In this document: positions 1 through 7,977 of the stretch, in pieces
Layout: the number at the start of each line of letters is the position of its first letter
Numbering within the stretch: the first letter of the stretch is position 1
Assembly: GCA_022563775.1 (NCBI GenBank)
Contig: JADFMS010000042.1
Location: forward strand, 1 to 11,205
Origin: Fidelibacterota bacterium
GTDB taxonomy: Bacteria; Marinisomatota; SORT01
Reading direction: 5' to 3'
DNA: 11,205 nucleotides
Program-made: the position numbers and the translations under genes
The notes under the pieces: model-generated
Database searches by the model: none
What the model was told of the DNA's origin: nothing
Seen by the model: only the letters and a program-made list of their open reading frames with translations

Positions 1-1
1 G

Positions 2-646
2 GCTAAAAAGTTTGTCTCGAACGACTTAGGCGGCACCGCAATAGATATGCCTGCCGGACCCACAGAACTTTTGATTATCGCCGATGATCAAGCCGATCCT
101 CTGTTCGTTGCGCTTGATCTCGCCGCTCAAGCCGAGCATGGAACTAATTCCAACGTTCTGTTATTGACTGACAGCACAGCGTTCGCAAATTCCGTTTCCG
201 ATGCGGTTTCGAATCTATCTATACCTGATGACCGTAAGCAGATCACGAATAATTGCTTAAATAAATCCATAATTCTGAAAGTCGAAAATATTGAGGAAGC
301 TGTTCGTTTTTCGAATGAGTACGCGCCCGAGCACCTTTCCCTCCAAATAAAGAAGGCTGATTTATTTAAGGAAAAGATCAAAAACGCCGGAACGGTTTTT
401 CTCGGCGGCAATACGCCGCCTGCCGCCGGTGATTATGCCACCGGCGCGAATCACACGCTTCCTACAAACGGTAGTGCGAAATCTCAGAGCGGATTATCGC
501 TAAGCGATTTCCAAAAATTTATCACGTTTCAAAAAACAGATCGTACCGGTTTGGAAAATATAGCATCGGCTGTAAAAGGATTGTCGGAAGCTGAAGGACT
601 TCAGATGCATAATGAATCGGTGCAGGTCAGGCTTATCAATGCTTGA
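2..646 (+). CDS. hisD: Histidinol dehydrogenase, C-terminal half (5' end outside window)
   Basis: HisD is a zinc enzyme that oxidises L-histidinol to L-histidine in two NAD-dependent steps, the last reactions of the pathway, in the cytoplasm. The reading frame is already open at base 2, and 214 residues are visible, about half of the usual ~430. The zinc and catalytic residues known from E. coli HisD can all be placed: Gln and His in AAQAEHG (metal ligands), the Glu-His pair in NEYAPEHLSL (catalytic base), Asp and His in AGDYATGANHTLPT, and the C-terminal His in EGLQMHNESV. No damage is visible. The TGA stop at 644-646 lies inside the start of hisC (8-base overlap), which indicates operon membership. 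An in-frame ATG at 47 is internal and not the true start. Confidence 0.97.
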   Translation, partial: AKKFVSNDLGGTAIDMPAGPTELLIIADDQADPLFVALDLAAQAEHGTNSNVLLLTDSTAFANSVSDAVSNLSIPDDRKQITNNCLNKSIILKVENIEEAVRFSNEYAPEHLSLQIKKADLFKEKIKNAGTVFLGGNTPPAAGDYATGANHTLPTNGSAKSQSGLSLSDFQKFITFQKTDRTGLENIASAVKGLSEAEGLQMHNESVQVRLINA

Positions 647-1694
647 ACTGAAGAATCTTATCCGTCCGGAACTGCTCGACTTCAAGCCTTATATCAGCGC
701 TCGCCATCTTGCGGGTAACAGCGGTGTTCTGCTGGACGCTAACGAGAACCCGTTCGACAATACAATTGATATCAGTGGTTTAAACGCTAATAGATATCCT
801 GATCCGAACCAGACGACTCTCAGATCCGCCCTGTCTGATTATTTGAATATATCTGCTGAAAATATGTTTGCCGGTGCAGGTTCAGACGAAATTATTGATC
901 TTCTAATAAGACTTTTCTGCATTCCGAACCGGGATGAAGTAATAATCATCGAGCCAACCTACGGCATGTACAAAGTATCTTCGGAAATGAATGGAATCAT
1001 AACAAGATCCTGCCTGCTCGGTGATGACTTTGACATTGATATTTCAAAACTTGATGAAGCCGTAAACGAAAAGACAAAACTCGTTTTTTGTTGTTCACCC
1101 AACAATCCTACAGGTAACATCCTCTCCACCGATAAGCTGCTTGAGTACACGCGGGATAATGGGTTAATTTTAATCGTTGATGAGGCGTACATCGAATTTT
1201 CCGTTCTCCCCTCGATTACTCCAAAAGTCGAAGATTTTCCTAATCTGATTGTTCTCAGAACGCTTTCCAAAGCCTGGGGACTCGCCGGAATAAGATTGGG
1301 CTATTGCGTAGCTGATGAGCAGATAGTCACGTACTTGATGAGAATAAAACTACCATATAACATAAACGTATTAAGCGAAAGAGTCGCATTACTCGCCCTT
1401 GGTAACAGAATCGTTATGGAAAACGCCGTATCGGATATTCTTTCTGAAAGGGATAGACTCGGAAAAGAGTTTGAAAGACTCGATATTTTTAAGAAAGTAT
1501 TTCCAAGTGATGCGAATTTTCTTCTCGTTTTGTCTGAAGACGCTTCCAAAACAGAGAAATTTCTTGCCGAAAAGGGCATAATCGTCCGGAACCGTTCTTC
1601 TGATCCTCTTCTCGATAACTGCTTAAGAATCACCATCGGCACAAAAGAACAAAACGATCTTCTTCTTGATGCTCTCAGGGAAATGTCAACATGA
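639..1694 (+). CDS. hisC: Histidinol-phosphate aminotransferase
   Basis: HisC is a class I/II PLP-dependent aminotransferase that converts imidazole-acetol phosphate and glutamate to histidinol phosphate and 2-oxoglutarate in the cytoplasm. The 351-residue product has the normal family length. Visible motifs are the N-terminal LDANENPF, AGAGSDEIIDLL (cofactor phosphate region), SPNNPTG, the PLP-contacting Asp in VDEAYIEF, the Schiff-base Lys211 in LSKAWGLAGIRLGY, and the substrate-carboxylate Arg in LRITIGT. The start is taken at ATG 639 because it gives the family N-terminus. The in-frame ATG at 612 would add nine residues deep inside hisD. The start overlaps the hisD stop by 8 bases and only a weak AGG lies upstream, so translational coupling is likely. 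The stop overlaps the hisB start in an ATGA. Confidence 0.97.
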   Translation: MLELKNLIRPELLDFKPYISARHLAGNSGVLLDANENPFDNTIDISGLNANRYPDPNQTTLRSALSDYLNISAENMFAGAGSDEIIDLLIRLFCIPNRDEVIIIEPTYGMYKVSSEMNGIITRSCLLGDDFDIDISKLDEAVNEKTKLVFCCSPNNPTGNILSTDKLLEYTRDNGLILIVDEAYIEFSVLPSITPKVEDFPNLIVLRTLSKAWGLAGIRLGYCVADEQIVTYLMRIKLPYNINVLSERVALLALGNRIVMENAVSDILSERDRLGKEFERLDIFKKVFPSDANFLLVLSEDASKTEKFLAEKGIIVRNRSSDPLLDNCLRITIGTKEQNDLLLDALREMST

Positions 1695-2782
1695 AACTCG
1701 TAATTCTTGACCGGGATGGGACAATTATCAAAGAACCACCCGATGAACAGATTGATTCCCTTGAAAAACTCGAGTTTGTTCCCGGTCTGATTTCAGGATT
1801 GAAATTATTAAGCAGCGCCGGATATTCTCTCATAATAGCCTCAAATCAGGACGGTCTTGGCAGTGATGATTATCCCGATAAATCCTATCGATTAGTACAG
1901 GACAAAATAATATCTCTTCTTGCGGGCGAAGGAATAACTTTCGATGATGAGTTTGTTTGTCCTCATAGACCGTCTGATAATTGCGAATGCCGGAAACCGA
2001 AAACCGGTTTGGTTGATGACTACATCACCAAAATAAAACCGGACCCGGAGCGTTCCTTTGTTATCGGGGACAGAGCTTCGGATATATCGTTTGGGAAAGC
2101 GCTCGGCTTTAGGACAGCGCTTTTAGGATTGGATGAATCGTCTGATCCCGATTTCAGTTCGGAATATTTTCCGGATATCTGCCGGTGGATTCTGGACAGT
2201 TCGCGTTCTTCACAGGTCAGGAGAGTTACCGATGAAACTTCGATTGAAGTTGAGGTCATCTTGAACGGAAAGAGTAATAACCGAATCTCGACCGGCATCC
2301 GCTTTTTCGACCATATGCTCGAACAGCTGTCAAAACACTCCGGGATCACTGTCAAAATCAACGCCGAAGGTGACACCGACATAGATGAACATCACACCGT
2401 TGAAGACACAGGCTTGGCATTAGGGGAGGCGATATCAAAGGCAATTGGTGATAAAAGAGGCATTGAAAGATATGGATTTGCCCTTCCAATGGACGAAGCC
2501 TCATCTGAAGTTTTGCTTGATCTATCCGGCAGGAGCAGGTTGGAATTTGACGGGGATTTTGAAAGGGAAATGGTTGGCGAACTGCCTACCGAGCTTGTTG
2601 AAGAATTCTTTAAAGCGTTTTCCGATGCTCTTGAATGCACCCTTCACATCAAGGTGGACGGCAGAAATGACCACCACAAGATCGAATCAATTTTCAAAGC
2701 AGTTGGACGGGTACTCAAAGAGGCTGTTATTATCAACTTCGACGAGATTGACCGGATTCCTTCAACTAAGGGGACGCTATGA
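1691..2782 (+). CDS. hisB: Bifunctional histidinol-phosphatase / imidazoleglycerol-phosphate dehydratase
   Basis: The 363-residue product fuses two cytoplasmic histidine-pathway enzymes, as in E. coli HisB (355 residues). Residues ~1-165 form a HAD-superfamily phosphatase that hydrolyses histidinol phosphate. It shows the nucleophile and acid Asp7/Asp9 in LDRDGT, the Ser/Thr-type step in IIASNQDG, a zinc site CPH...CECRKPK (Cys-x-His-x5-Cys-x-Cys) and the distal acidic motif VIGDRASD. Residues ~176-363 form IGP dehydratase, which converts imidazoleglycerol phosphate to imidazole-acetol phosphate. It has FFDHML and the two Mn-binding histidine motifs EHHTVEDTGLALGEA and DHHKIESIFKA, and ends in STKGTL. 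No frameshift separates the halves. A good AGGGA ribosome site precedes the ATG, which overlaps the hisC stop by 4 bases. Confidence 0.97.
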   Translation: MKLVILDRDGTIIKEPPDEQIDSLEKLEFVPGLISGLKLLSSAGYSLIIASNQDGLGSDDYPDKSYRLVQDKIISLLAGEGITFDDEFVCPHRPSDNCECRKPKTGLVDDYITKIKPDPERSFVIGDRASDISFGKALGFRTALLGLDESSDPDFSSEYFPDICRWILDSSRSSQVRRVTDETSIEVEVILNGKSNNRISTGIRFFDHMLEQLSKHSGITVKINAEGDTDIDEHHTVEDTGLALGEAISKAIGDKRGIERYGFALPMDEASSEVLLDLSGRSRLEFDGDFEREMVGELPTELVEEFFKAFSDALECTLHIKVDGRNDHHKIESIFKAVGRVLKEAVIINFDEIDRIPSTKGTL

Positions 2783-3366
2783 TCGGTTTAGTGGATTATG
2801 GAAGCGGTAACATCACCTCCGTGGCGAACGCCCTTGACAGGTTGGACGTAAAATACGTTAAAGGCTCCACGCCCTCCGATTTTGCCAAAGTAGATAAAAT
2901 CATCTTTCCCGGTGTAGGCGAAGCCAGAACAGCGATGGAAGCCATTGAAGAAAGGGCGTTGATACCTTACCTAAAATCGTTGGATATCCCTTTTCTCGGT
3001 ATTTGTATAGGGTTGCAGATTCTCTTTGATTACACAGATGAAAGATCTACCGAGTGTATGGGAGTCATCAAGGGCAAATTAAAAAAATTCGATTCTAAAG
3101 ATCTTAAAGTCCCCCATATCGGCTGGAACAGTGTTTCATTCAGTGAAGGTTCTCCCCTATTTCATGGTATTGAAGACGGCGCCTATTTTTATTTTGTAAA
3201 CTCGTATTATGCTTCGGAACTGCCTGAGACTGTTGCAACCACAGAATACGGAATCAATTTCTCTTCTGCCGTTAAAAAAGACAACTTTTACGGTGTCCAA
3301 TTCCATGCCGAAAAATCCGGCGAAATAGGTGAGAAACTTCTTAAGAATTTCATAGAACTATGCTGA
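2779..3366 (+). CDS. hisH: Imidazole glycerol phosphate synthase, glutaminase subunit
   Basis: HisH is the class I (triad) glutamine amidotransferase subunit that releases ammonia from glutamine and passes it through the HisF barrel for IGP and AICAR formation. The 195-residue product is of normal length. The triad is present: nucleophile Cys76 in LGICIGLQIL, and His176 and Glu178 in GVQFHAEKSG. The usual Pro after the His is Ala here, a mild deviation that should not abolish activity. N-terminal VDYGSGN and the oxyanion region FPGVGEA are typical. AAGGGGA lies six bases before the ATG and is the strongest Shine-Dalgarno of the operon. The start overlaps hisB by 4 bases, and the stop overlaps the hisA ATG by 7 bases (ATGCTGA). 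Confidence 0.97.
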   Translation: MIGLVDYGSGNITSVANALDRLDVKYVKGSTPSDFAKVDKIIFPGVGEARTAMEAIEERALIPYLKSLDIPFLGICIGLQILFDYTDERSTECMGVIKGKLKKFDSKDLKVPHIGWNSVSFSEGSPLFHGIEDGAYFYFVNSYYASELPETVATTEYGINFSSAVKKDNFYGVQFHAEKSGEIGEKLLKNFIELC

Positions 3367-4073
3367 TATTACCCGCTATCGATCTATACGAAGGGCAATG
3401 CGTTCGCTTGACGCGTGGGGATTTCTCAACAAAAAAAATTTACGACACTTCTCCCCCGCAGATGGCTAAGATCTTTTCCGATAAAGGGTTTACCCATCTT
3501 CACGTTATCGATTTGGAGGGGGCTGAAAACGGTCGGATAATCAATTGGGATGCTATTTCTTCGATAATATCAGAAACTGATTTGAAAGTCCATGCCGGTG
3601 GTGGAATTCGCACCGAAGACGATGTTGAGAAACTTCTTTCCATCGGTGTCAAACGGGTAATACTTGGAACTGTCATAGTTGAGTCGCTCGGAACAGCTAA
3701 AAGTTTTCTGAAAGGGTTCGGCAGCGATAAGATCATAGCCGCGGCAGATTTTAATAACGGTTCAATAGTTGGTGACGGCTGGAAAAGAGAGTCGGATTAT
3801 TCACCTCGGCGCTTTATGGAATCACTCTATGACTCCGGAATTGAATATTTTTTAAGCACCGACGTTCAAAGGGATGGAGTTCTCAAGGGTCCGAACACCG
3901 AATTTTACAAATCAATATTGAGTAATCTGCCCTCTATCAAACTCATCGCTTCGGGGGGCGTTTCTTCTATTGAAGATATCCGATCACTAAAACGATCCGG
4001 ATTATACGGAGCTGTAGTTGGAAAAGCAATTTACGAAAATCTCATTGAATTAGATGAACTGGTCAAAATATAA
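3360..4073 (+). CDS. hisA: ProFAR isomerase (1-(5-phosphoribosyl)-5-[(5-phosphoribosylamino)methylideneamino]imidazole-4-carboxamide isomerase)
   Basis: HisA catalyses the Amadori rearrangement of ProFAR to PRFAR on a (beta-alpha)8 barrel in the cytoplasm. The 237-residue product has the standard length. The catalytic pair is Asp8 in LPAIDLYEG and Asp130 in IIAAADFNNG, with FLSTDVQRDG following as the usual barrel strand with the assisting Thr. The two phosphate-binding sites are visible as HAGGGIRT and ASGGVSS. HisA and HisF are ancient duplicates, but the Asp8/Asp130 surroundings and the order after hisH identify this one as HisA rather than HisF. The ATG overlaps the hisH stop by 7 bases and has no clear Shine-Dalgarno, so reinitiation after hisH is likely. 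HisF follows after a 3-base gap. Confidence 0.96.
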   Translation: MLILPAIDLYEGQCVRLTRGDFSTKKIYDTSPPQMAKIFSDKGFTHLHVIDLEGAENGRIINWDAISSIISETDLKVHAGGGIRTEDDVEKLLSIGVKRVILGTVIVESLGTAKSFLKGFGSDKIIAAADFNNGSIVGDGWKRESDYSPRRFMESLYDSGIEYFLSTDVQRDGVLKGPNTEFYKSILSNLPSIKLIASGGVSSIEDIRSLKRSGLYGAVVGKAIYENLIELDELVKI

Positions 4074-4076
4074 ATA

Positions 4077-4832
4077 ATGCTGACTAAACGCATAGTGCCC
4101 TGTTTAGACGTAAAAGACGGCAGAACCGTCAAGGGGATAAAATTCGAGAATTTACGCGATGCGGGAGATCCCGTTGAACTGGCTTCTTATTATTCATCTG
4201 CGGGCGCAGATGAGCTCGTCCTTCTCGACATCAGCGCCAGCATTGAAGGACGTGAGACCTTCGTGGAAACCGTGAGGAATGTAGCGAAGGAAATCAATAT
4301 TCCTTTTACCGTTGGCGGTGGTATCTCTTCCGTTAAGCAGGTTCTAAGAGTTATCGAAGCAGGTGCGGAAAAAGTCTCCCTGAATACAGCCGCGGTTCTG
4401 AATCCTGATTTAATCCGTCAGGCGAGCCTCGAAGTCGGCTCCCAAAGTATTGTTGCCGCCGTTGATGCGAAAAAAAACGGTAACAGTTGGGAAATTTACA
4501 TTAAGGGCGGAACTGAAAAAACCGGAATTGATGCGTTGGAATGGATAAAAAAAGTCGAGGATCTTGGAGCGGGAGAAATTCTTGTAACCTCTATGGATAT
4601 GGACGGCACCGGAGAAGGTTACGATCTGGATTTGTTATTAGAAATCGATTTGAAAGTGAATATTCCGGTAATCGCTTCAGGAGGCGCCGGGGAGATGAGT
4701 AGTTTTCTCGATGCTTTCAGCGTTGGAAAAGCAGATGCCGCTCTCGCTGCCTCGGTTTTCCATTATAAGAATTACTCCATCAATGAACTTAAAAAATTTC
4801 TACTAAGAAATAATGTGCAGGTAAGAATATGA
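4077..4832 (+). CDS. hisF: Imidazole glycerol phosphate synthase, cyclase subunit
   Basis: HisF is the (beta-alpha)8-barrel cyclase that uses ammonia delivered by HisH to turn PRFAR into imidazole glycerol phosphate and AICAR, the latter feeding purine synthesis. The 251-residue product is of normal length. It begins with the family signature [18 protein letters not shown], which holds catalytic Asp11; the second catalytic Asp130 is in [12 protein letters not shown]. The phosphate sites appear as FTVGGGISS and IASGGAGE, and [17 protein letters not shown] is the conserved strand with the DxDGT motif. It follows hisA by 3 bases without an obvious Shine-Dalgarno and overlaps hisIE by 4 bases (ATGA). 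Pairing with hisH in the same operon matches their obligate 1:1 complex. Confidence 0.97.
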   Translation: MLTKRIVPCLDVKDGRTVKGIKFENLRDAGDPVELASYYSSAGADELVLLDISASIEGRETFVETVRNVAKEINIPFTVGGGISSVKQVLRVIEAGAEKVSLNTAAVLNPDLIRQASLEVGSQSIVAAVDAKKNGNSWEIYIKGGTEKTGIDALEWIKKVEDLGAGEILVTSMDMDGTGEGYDLDLLLEIDLKVNIPVIASGGAGEMSSFLDAFSVGKADAALAASVFHYKNYSINELKKFLLRNNVQVRI

Positions 4833-5434
4833 AGAACGAAATAGATTTTTCGAAAGAAAACGGACTGATCCCCGCGATCATCCAGGATGATAAAACATCA
4901 AGTGTTCTGATGCTCGGTTATATGAATAAAGAGGCATTTGATAAAACCATGAAAGATAAAATTGTTACTTTCTGGAGCAGGTCAAAGAGAAGGCTCTGGC
5001 AAAAAGGCGAAACTTCGGGTAATTTCCTTCATCTTGTTTCAGTCCACAAGGACTGTGACTCTGATACACTTCTGTTAAGAGCAAATCCCGAGGGTCCCAC
5101 CTGTCACACGGGTTCTTACAGCTGTTTTGACGTTCAACCCGATAACCTTTCTATTCTGACAGAGCTCGAAAGTGTTATCTCCGAACGTTCACGAGATCTG
5201 CCTGAAGGATCATATACGACTTCCTTATTTAATGGGGGAACCTCTCTTATCGCTCAGAAATTAGGTGAAGAAGCCGTCGAAACAGTAGTAGCTGCTTTAA
5301 ATCAGGACCTTGAACGACTGCATGAGGAATCAGCCGACTTAATATATCACCTTCTTGTTCTCCTGCATGAAAAAGGAACTACGCTCAGCGCGGTGTTAAG
5401 CGAGTTGAAGAAGAGAAGAAGCGAACAGGAGTAG
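4829..5434 (+). CDS. hisIE: Bifunctional phosphoribosyl-AMP cyclohydrolase / phosphoribosyl-ATP pyrophosphatase
   Basis: The 201-residue product joins the second and third histidine-pathway activities, as in enterobacterial HisI(E), with E. coli-like length. Residues ~1-105 are the cyclohydrolase: VTFWSRSKRRLWQKGETSGN, the Mg/Zn cluster DCDSD (Asp75, Cys76, Asp77, Asp79), and the zinc cysteines Cys92 and Cys99 in TCHTGSYSCF. Residues ~108-201 are the alpha-helical, MazG-like pyrophosphohydrolase, with SLFNGGTSLIAQKLGEEAVE and EESADLIYHLLVLL supplying the acidic metal ligands. It converts phosphoribosyl-ATP to phosphoribosyl-AMP and then to ProFAR, the HisA substrate. AGGTAAG precedes the ATG, which overlaps the hisF stop by 4 bases. 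It is the last gene of the operon and faces a convergent gene. Confidence 0.96.
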   Translation: MKNEIDFSKENGLIPAIIQDDKTSSVLMLGYMNKEAFDKTMKDKIVTFWSRSKRRLWQKGETSGNFLHLVSVHKDCDSDTLLLRANPEGPTCHTGSYSCFDVQPDNLSILTELESVISERSRDLPEGSYTTSLFNGGTSLIAQKLGEEAVETVVAALNQDLERLHEESADLIYHLLVLLHEKGTTLSAVLSELKKRRSEQE

Positions 5435-5449
5435 TCTAAATAATATTTA

Positions 5450-5492
5450 TACCCGGGCGCTTAAGGGACGTGATACCGGGGAATCACCTTAA
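5450..5492. terminator. Hairpin-forming convergent gap, candidate bidirectional terminator
   Basis: The 62-base gap between the hisIE stop and the convergent receptor gene contains an interrupted inverted repeat: TTAAGG (5461-5466) pairs with CCTTAA (5487-5492), and inside it TGAT (5471-5474) pairs with ATCA (5483-5486) around an eight-base loop, leaving a four-base bulge. An alternative pairing is CCCGG (5452-5456) with CCGGG (5476-5480). A/T-rich sequence flanks both sides but there is no clean T-run, so an intrinsic terminator in either direction is only plausible. Confidence 0.4.
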
Positions 5493-5496
5493 ACCT

Positions 5497-7920
5497 TTAT
5501 AAGATATAATCAAAACCTATAATCATCTGTCGGAATAGTCCCGGTTTTATTCCTTCAGGTCTTCGGGATGCTATATACTTACGGTTAAAAATATTTTTCA
5601 CTGAAAAAGATACACGCAGCGGAAGCCCGCGTAATTGATACTGACCGGAGAAATCCCATATTCGGTATGAAGGTATAAGTCCGATACGTCCGTTGGCAGA
5701 ACCCTCTGATGTATTAGCATTGTCAGCAAACTGCTCACTCACATAAGAGCCGTTTAGTCCTATGTTTAATCCGTTCTGATGAACATATCGTAGTCGCAGC
5801 GACAGAATATCTTCGGGCGCATATGGAAGCCTGAATCCCTTTACGTTGACACCGTTGATAAACCTGTCTGAGGAAAACAGAGCTTCTGTATGAGTAAAAC
5901 TCAAATTAGCGGTTATACTCGACTTCATGCCTAACAGCCTGCCGAAGTCATAACCGATATTTCCCTCAATCCCTTTATGTTCAGTTTCCCCCTGATTGAC
6001 CTTTGGCAGATCGGTGACGGCTCCACCCGATTCGGACGTAGGAATTATCTGGTTTTCGAAATCCATCATAAAAATCGTCGTTTCAAATGAGAATCCGCCC
6101 TCTGTCTCCACCCGCGTACCGACTTCAAGATTCAAACTCCTCTCCGCGTCCAACAGGATAGAGATCGCCTGCGTTCCTCCATCTGTTACAGTTATTGCAT
6201 CTTTAATTCTTGGAGGAGCGAATCCCCGGTAGGCTCCCGCGAACAATGTAAATGAATTGTTCGGCACATAGCTGACTCCGAAACCGGGGATGAATTCTAA
6301 GAGATCATCTCCTGACCTTAGATCAACATCGGTGGGGACCCTGTCACCATCATCGTTGGTAACTCTTGTGCGTAAAATATTCCTTTCATACGAAAACCGC
6401 TCTACTCTTATGCCGGGAGTTATCCTTAGTCGCTCGTTCAGGAATATGCGGTTCTGGATGAATCCTGAAACTGCTTTCCCCGAACGTATTTCTTCATCTC
6501 GAATAACTCCCGTATGAGAATTCCCGGTCTCGCCGTTTATCCGTTGTTCGTGAGCCCGTTCGAAGTGAACCCGTATGCCCCCATCAAATTCATTCCTGAA
6601 GTTTGCAACCTTGTAATCTATTTTTAGCCTCGGCTCAAGACCGATAACCTCAAAGGTGCGGTTCCGGTTGCCCGTGCTGTTCTTAACGATAATTTCGGTC
6701 CCATCGTCCGAATAGCCATAATCCTGTCTCTGCCAATTTCTTGTTGTTTGATACGCATAAAATGTAGTTTTAAGGACTGATTTTGAATTAAGGTTATATT
6801 GATGCGTAGTACTGGTGGAATACCTGCGAATCTTCAATCTGTCATCAGGCACAGGATTAAAGTTGGGATCCGTGTCGTAGAGTTTTTGGGTAAGCCCGAC
6901 GTAGGTGGAGTTCGAGATTTCATCATACACATTCAGCTTGATTCCCAGAGATGACCTTGCACCCAGATTAACTGTCATCTTTGTTAGAACGTCAGTGACT
7001 TTAAAAAAGATGCTGCGGACGCTATCGCCCTGCTTGCGAAGAAAGTTTATGAGCATAGCCGAATCGTCATATTTTTTTGTGAACTGACCCTGCGCAATGA
7101 ATAAACCGTTCTGACCGCCCTGGAAAATTAAGCGCCCTTCCGGAGCAAGACGAGGATTCACCGTTATATAATTGATGACTCCACCCACAGTCTGAGGTCC
7201 GAAAAGGATTGACCCGCTCCCTTTTACAATTTCAATTCCACTCATGCGATCTATCGGCGGCGTGTAATACATTTCCGGCTCGCCGTAAGGCGCAAGCGCT
7301 ACGGGAACTCCGTCTTCCAACATAAGAACTGTTCGGCTTCTGTCGGGATTAAGCCCCCTGATACTGATATTTGCGCGCAATCCAAGTCCCTCTTCCTCCT
7401 GAACATGAACTCCCGGAACCTGCCTGAGAATCTCATTTCCGCTAAGCGGTTTGGTGTTCAGAAGCCTTGCCGATGAAATAAGAGTTCCTGAACCGGGGAT
7501 GCGCTGTAAGGACATTCTCCCGATGCCAATAACAGATATCTGAGGAAATTCAAGTACTTTAGCGGCAATTCTAAACTCCACAAAGGGCGATTGACCATTA
7601 CGAATTGTCAGAGTAATGCTTTCTTTTTCGTAACCGATATATGAGCACGTCAGAATATAGATTCCGTCACTTACCGATGGAATCAGAAATCTGCCTTCCG
7701 TATCCGTTGAAGCTCCGACACCCGATTTTTCTATAAAAACATTAGCGCCTACAAGAGGCTTTTTTGTGTCCGAGTCTATGACACTGCCGCTTATCGAAGC
7801 TGTCGATTGAGCAAATAGATCACTGAAGGGATTAGCCACACTGAAAATTGATATTATTGCTATTAGAAATCCGAATTGATATCGGTTAAGTATTTGACTC
7901 TCTGAATTCGTGTTGTACAT
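5497..7920 (-). CDS. FecA-like TonB-dependent outer-membrane receptor with carboxypeptidase-regulatory-like domain
   Basis: The 807-residue product is a TonB-dependent receptor that imports a ligand through a 22-stranded outer-membrane barrel using TonB/ExbBD energy. Residues ~16-29 are the hydrophobic core of a signal peptide, with probable cleavage after LFAQ (residue ~38). Residues ~43-125 are a CarboxypepD_reg-like beta domain (ISGSVIDSDTKKPLVGANV, GRFLIPSV). Residues ~139-256 are the plug, with ILRQVPGV, ISIRGLNPDRSRTVLMLEDG, APYGEPE and GPQTVGGVINYIT, matching the FecA plug signature (LLDGIPVPFAPYGQPQ and GPQSVGGVVN in E. coli FecA). The rest is barrel, ending FRQMIIGFDYIL. FecA's N-terminal signalling domain is absent, so no FecR/FecI-type signalling is expected. 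The ligand is probably a ferric chelate such as citrate (inferred). GGAGA lies just upstream of the ATG, and a Fur-like palindrome sits in the promoter region. Confidence 0.92.
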   Translation of the reverse strand: MYNTNSESQILNRYQFGFLIAIISIFSVANPFSDLFAQSTASISGSVIDSDTKKPLVGANVFIEKSGVGASTDTEGRFLIPSVSDGIYILTCSYIGYEKESITLTIRNGQSPFVEFRIAAKVLEFPQISVIGIGRMSLQRIPGSGTLISSARLLNTKPLSGNEILRQVPGVHVQEEEGLGLRANISIRGLNPDRSRTVLMLEDGVPVALAPYGEPEMYYTPPIDRMSGIEIVKGSGSILFGPQTVGGVINYITVNPRLAPEGRLIFQGGQNGLFIAQGQFTKKYDDSAMLINFLRKQGDSVRSIFFKVTDVLTKMTVNLGARSSLGIKLNVYDEISNSTYVGLTQKLYDTDPNFNPVPDDRLKIRRYSTSTTHQYNLNSKSVLKTTFYAYQTTRNWQRQDYGYSDDGTEIIVKNSTGNRNRTFEVIGLEPRLKIDYKVANFRNEFDGGIRVHFERAHEQRINGETGNSHTGVIRDEEIRSGKAVSGFIQNRIFLNERLRITPGIRVERFSYERNILRTRVTNDDGDRVPTDVDLRSGDDLLEFIPGFGVSYVPNNSFTLFAGAYRGFAPPRIKDAITVTDGGTQAISILLDAERSLNLEVGTRVETEGGFSFETTIFMMDFENQIIPTSESGGAVTDLPKVNQGETEHKGIEGNIGYDFGRLLGMKSSITANLSFTHTEALFSSDRFINGVNVKGFRLPYAPEDILSLRLRYVHQNGLNIGLNGSYVSEQFADNANTSEGSANGRIGLIPSYRIWDFSGQYQLRGLPLRVSFSVKNIFNRKYIASRRPEGIKPGLFRQMIIGFDYIL

Positions 7921-7923
7921 ATT

Positions 7924-7928
7924 TCTCC
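7924..7928 (-). promoter_or_regulatory. Ribosome binding site of the TonB receptor
   Basis: On the minus strand GGAGA precedes the ATG (7918-7920) by a few bases. It supports this start, which also begins a complete signal peptide. Confidence 0.7.
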
Positions 7929-7950
7929 GTTTACAATTATCTGTGCTATT

Positions 7951-7965
7951 TGAGAACGAGTCTCA
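7951..7965. promoter_or_regulatory. Fur-box-like palindromic operator
   Basis: TGAGAACGAGTCTCA is a perfect 5-base inverted repeat (TGAGA/TCTCA) around a 5-base centre. Aligned to the classic 7-1-7 Fur core TGATAATNATTATCA it matches at 10 of the 14 defined positions. It lies 31 bases before the receptor start codon and just downstream of the promoter candidate, around or just past the expected transcription start, where a bound repressor would block transcription. Iron-dependent repression by Fur is the natural reading for a FecA-like gene, but another dimeric regulator is possible. Confidence 0.5.
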
Positions 7966-7977
7966 TTAACATTTATG

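Noticed and set aside
612..638. Upstream ATG extending hisC by nine residues
   Set aside because: The added residues lie within hisD, have no family similarity, and ATG 639 gives the normal HisC N-terminus and length.
2445..2810. Open frame overlapping the IGP-dehydratase half of hisB
   Set aside because: It is a shadow in another frame of a strongly conserved gene and has no recognisable domain.
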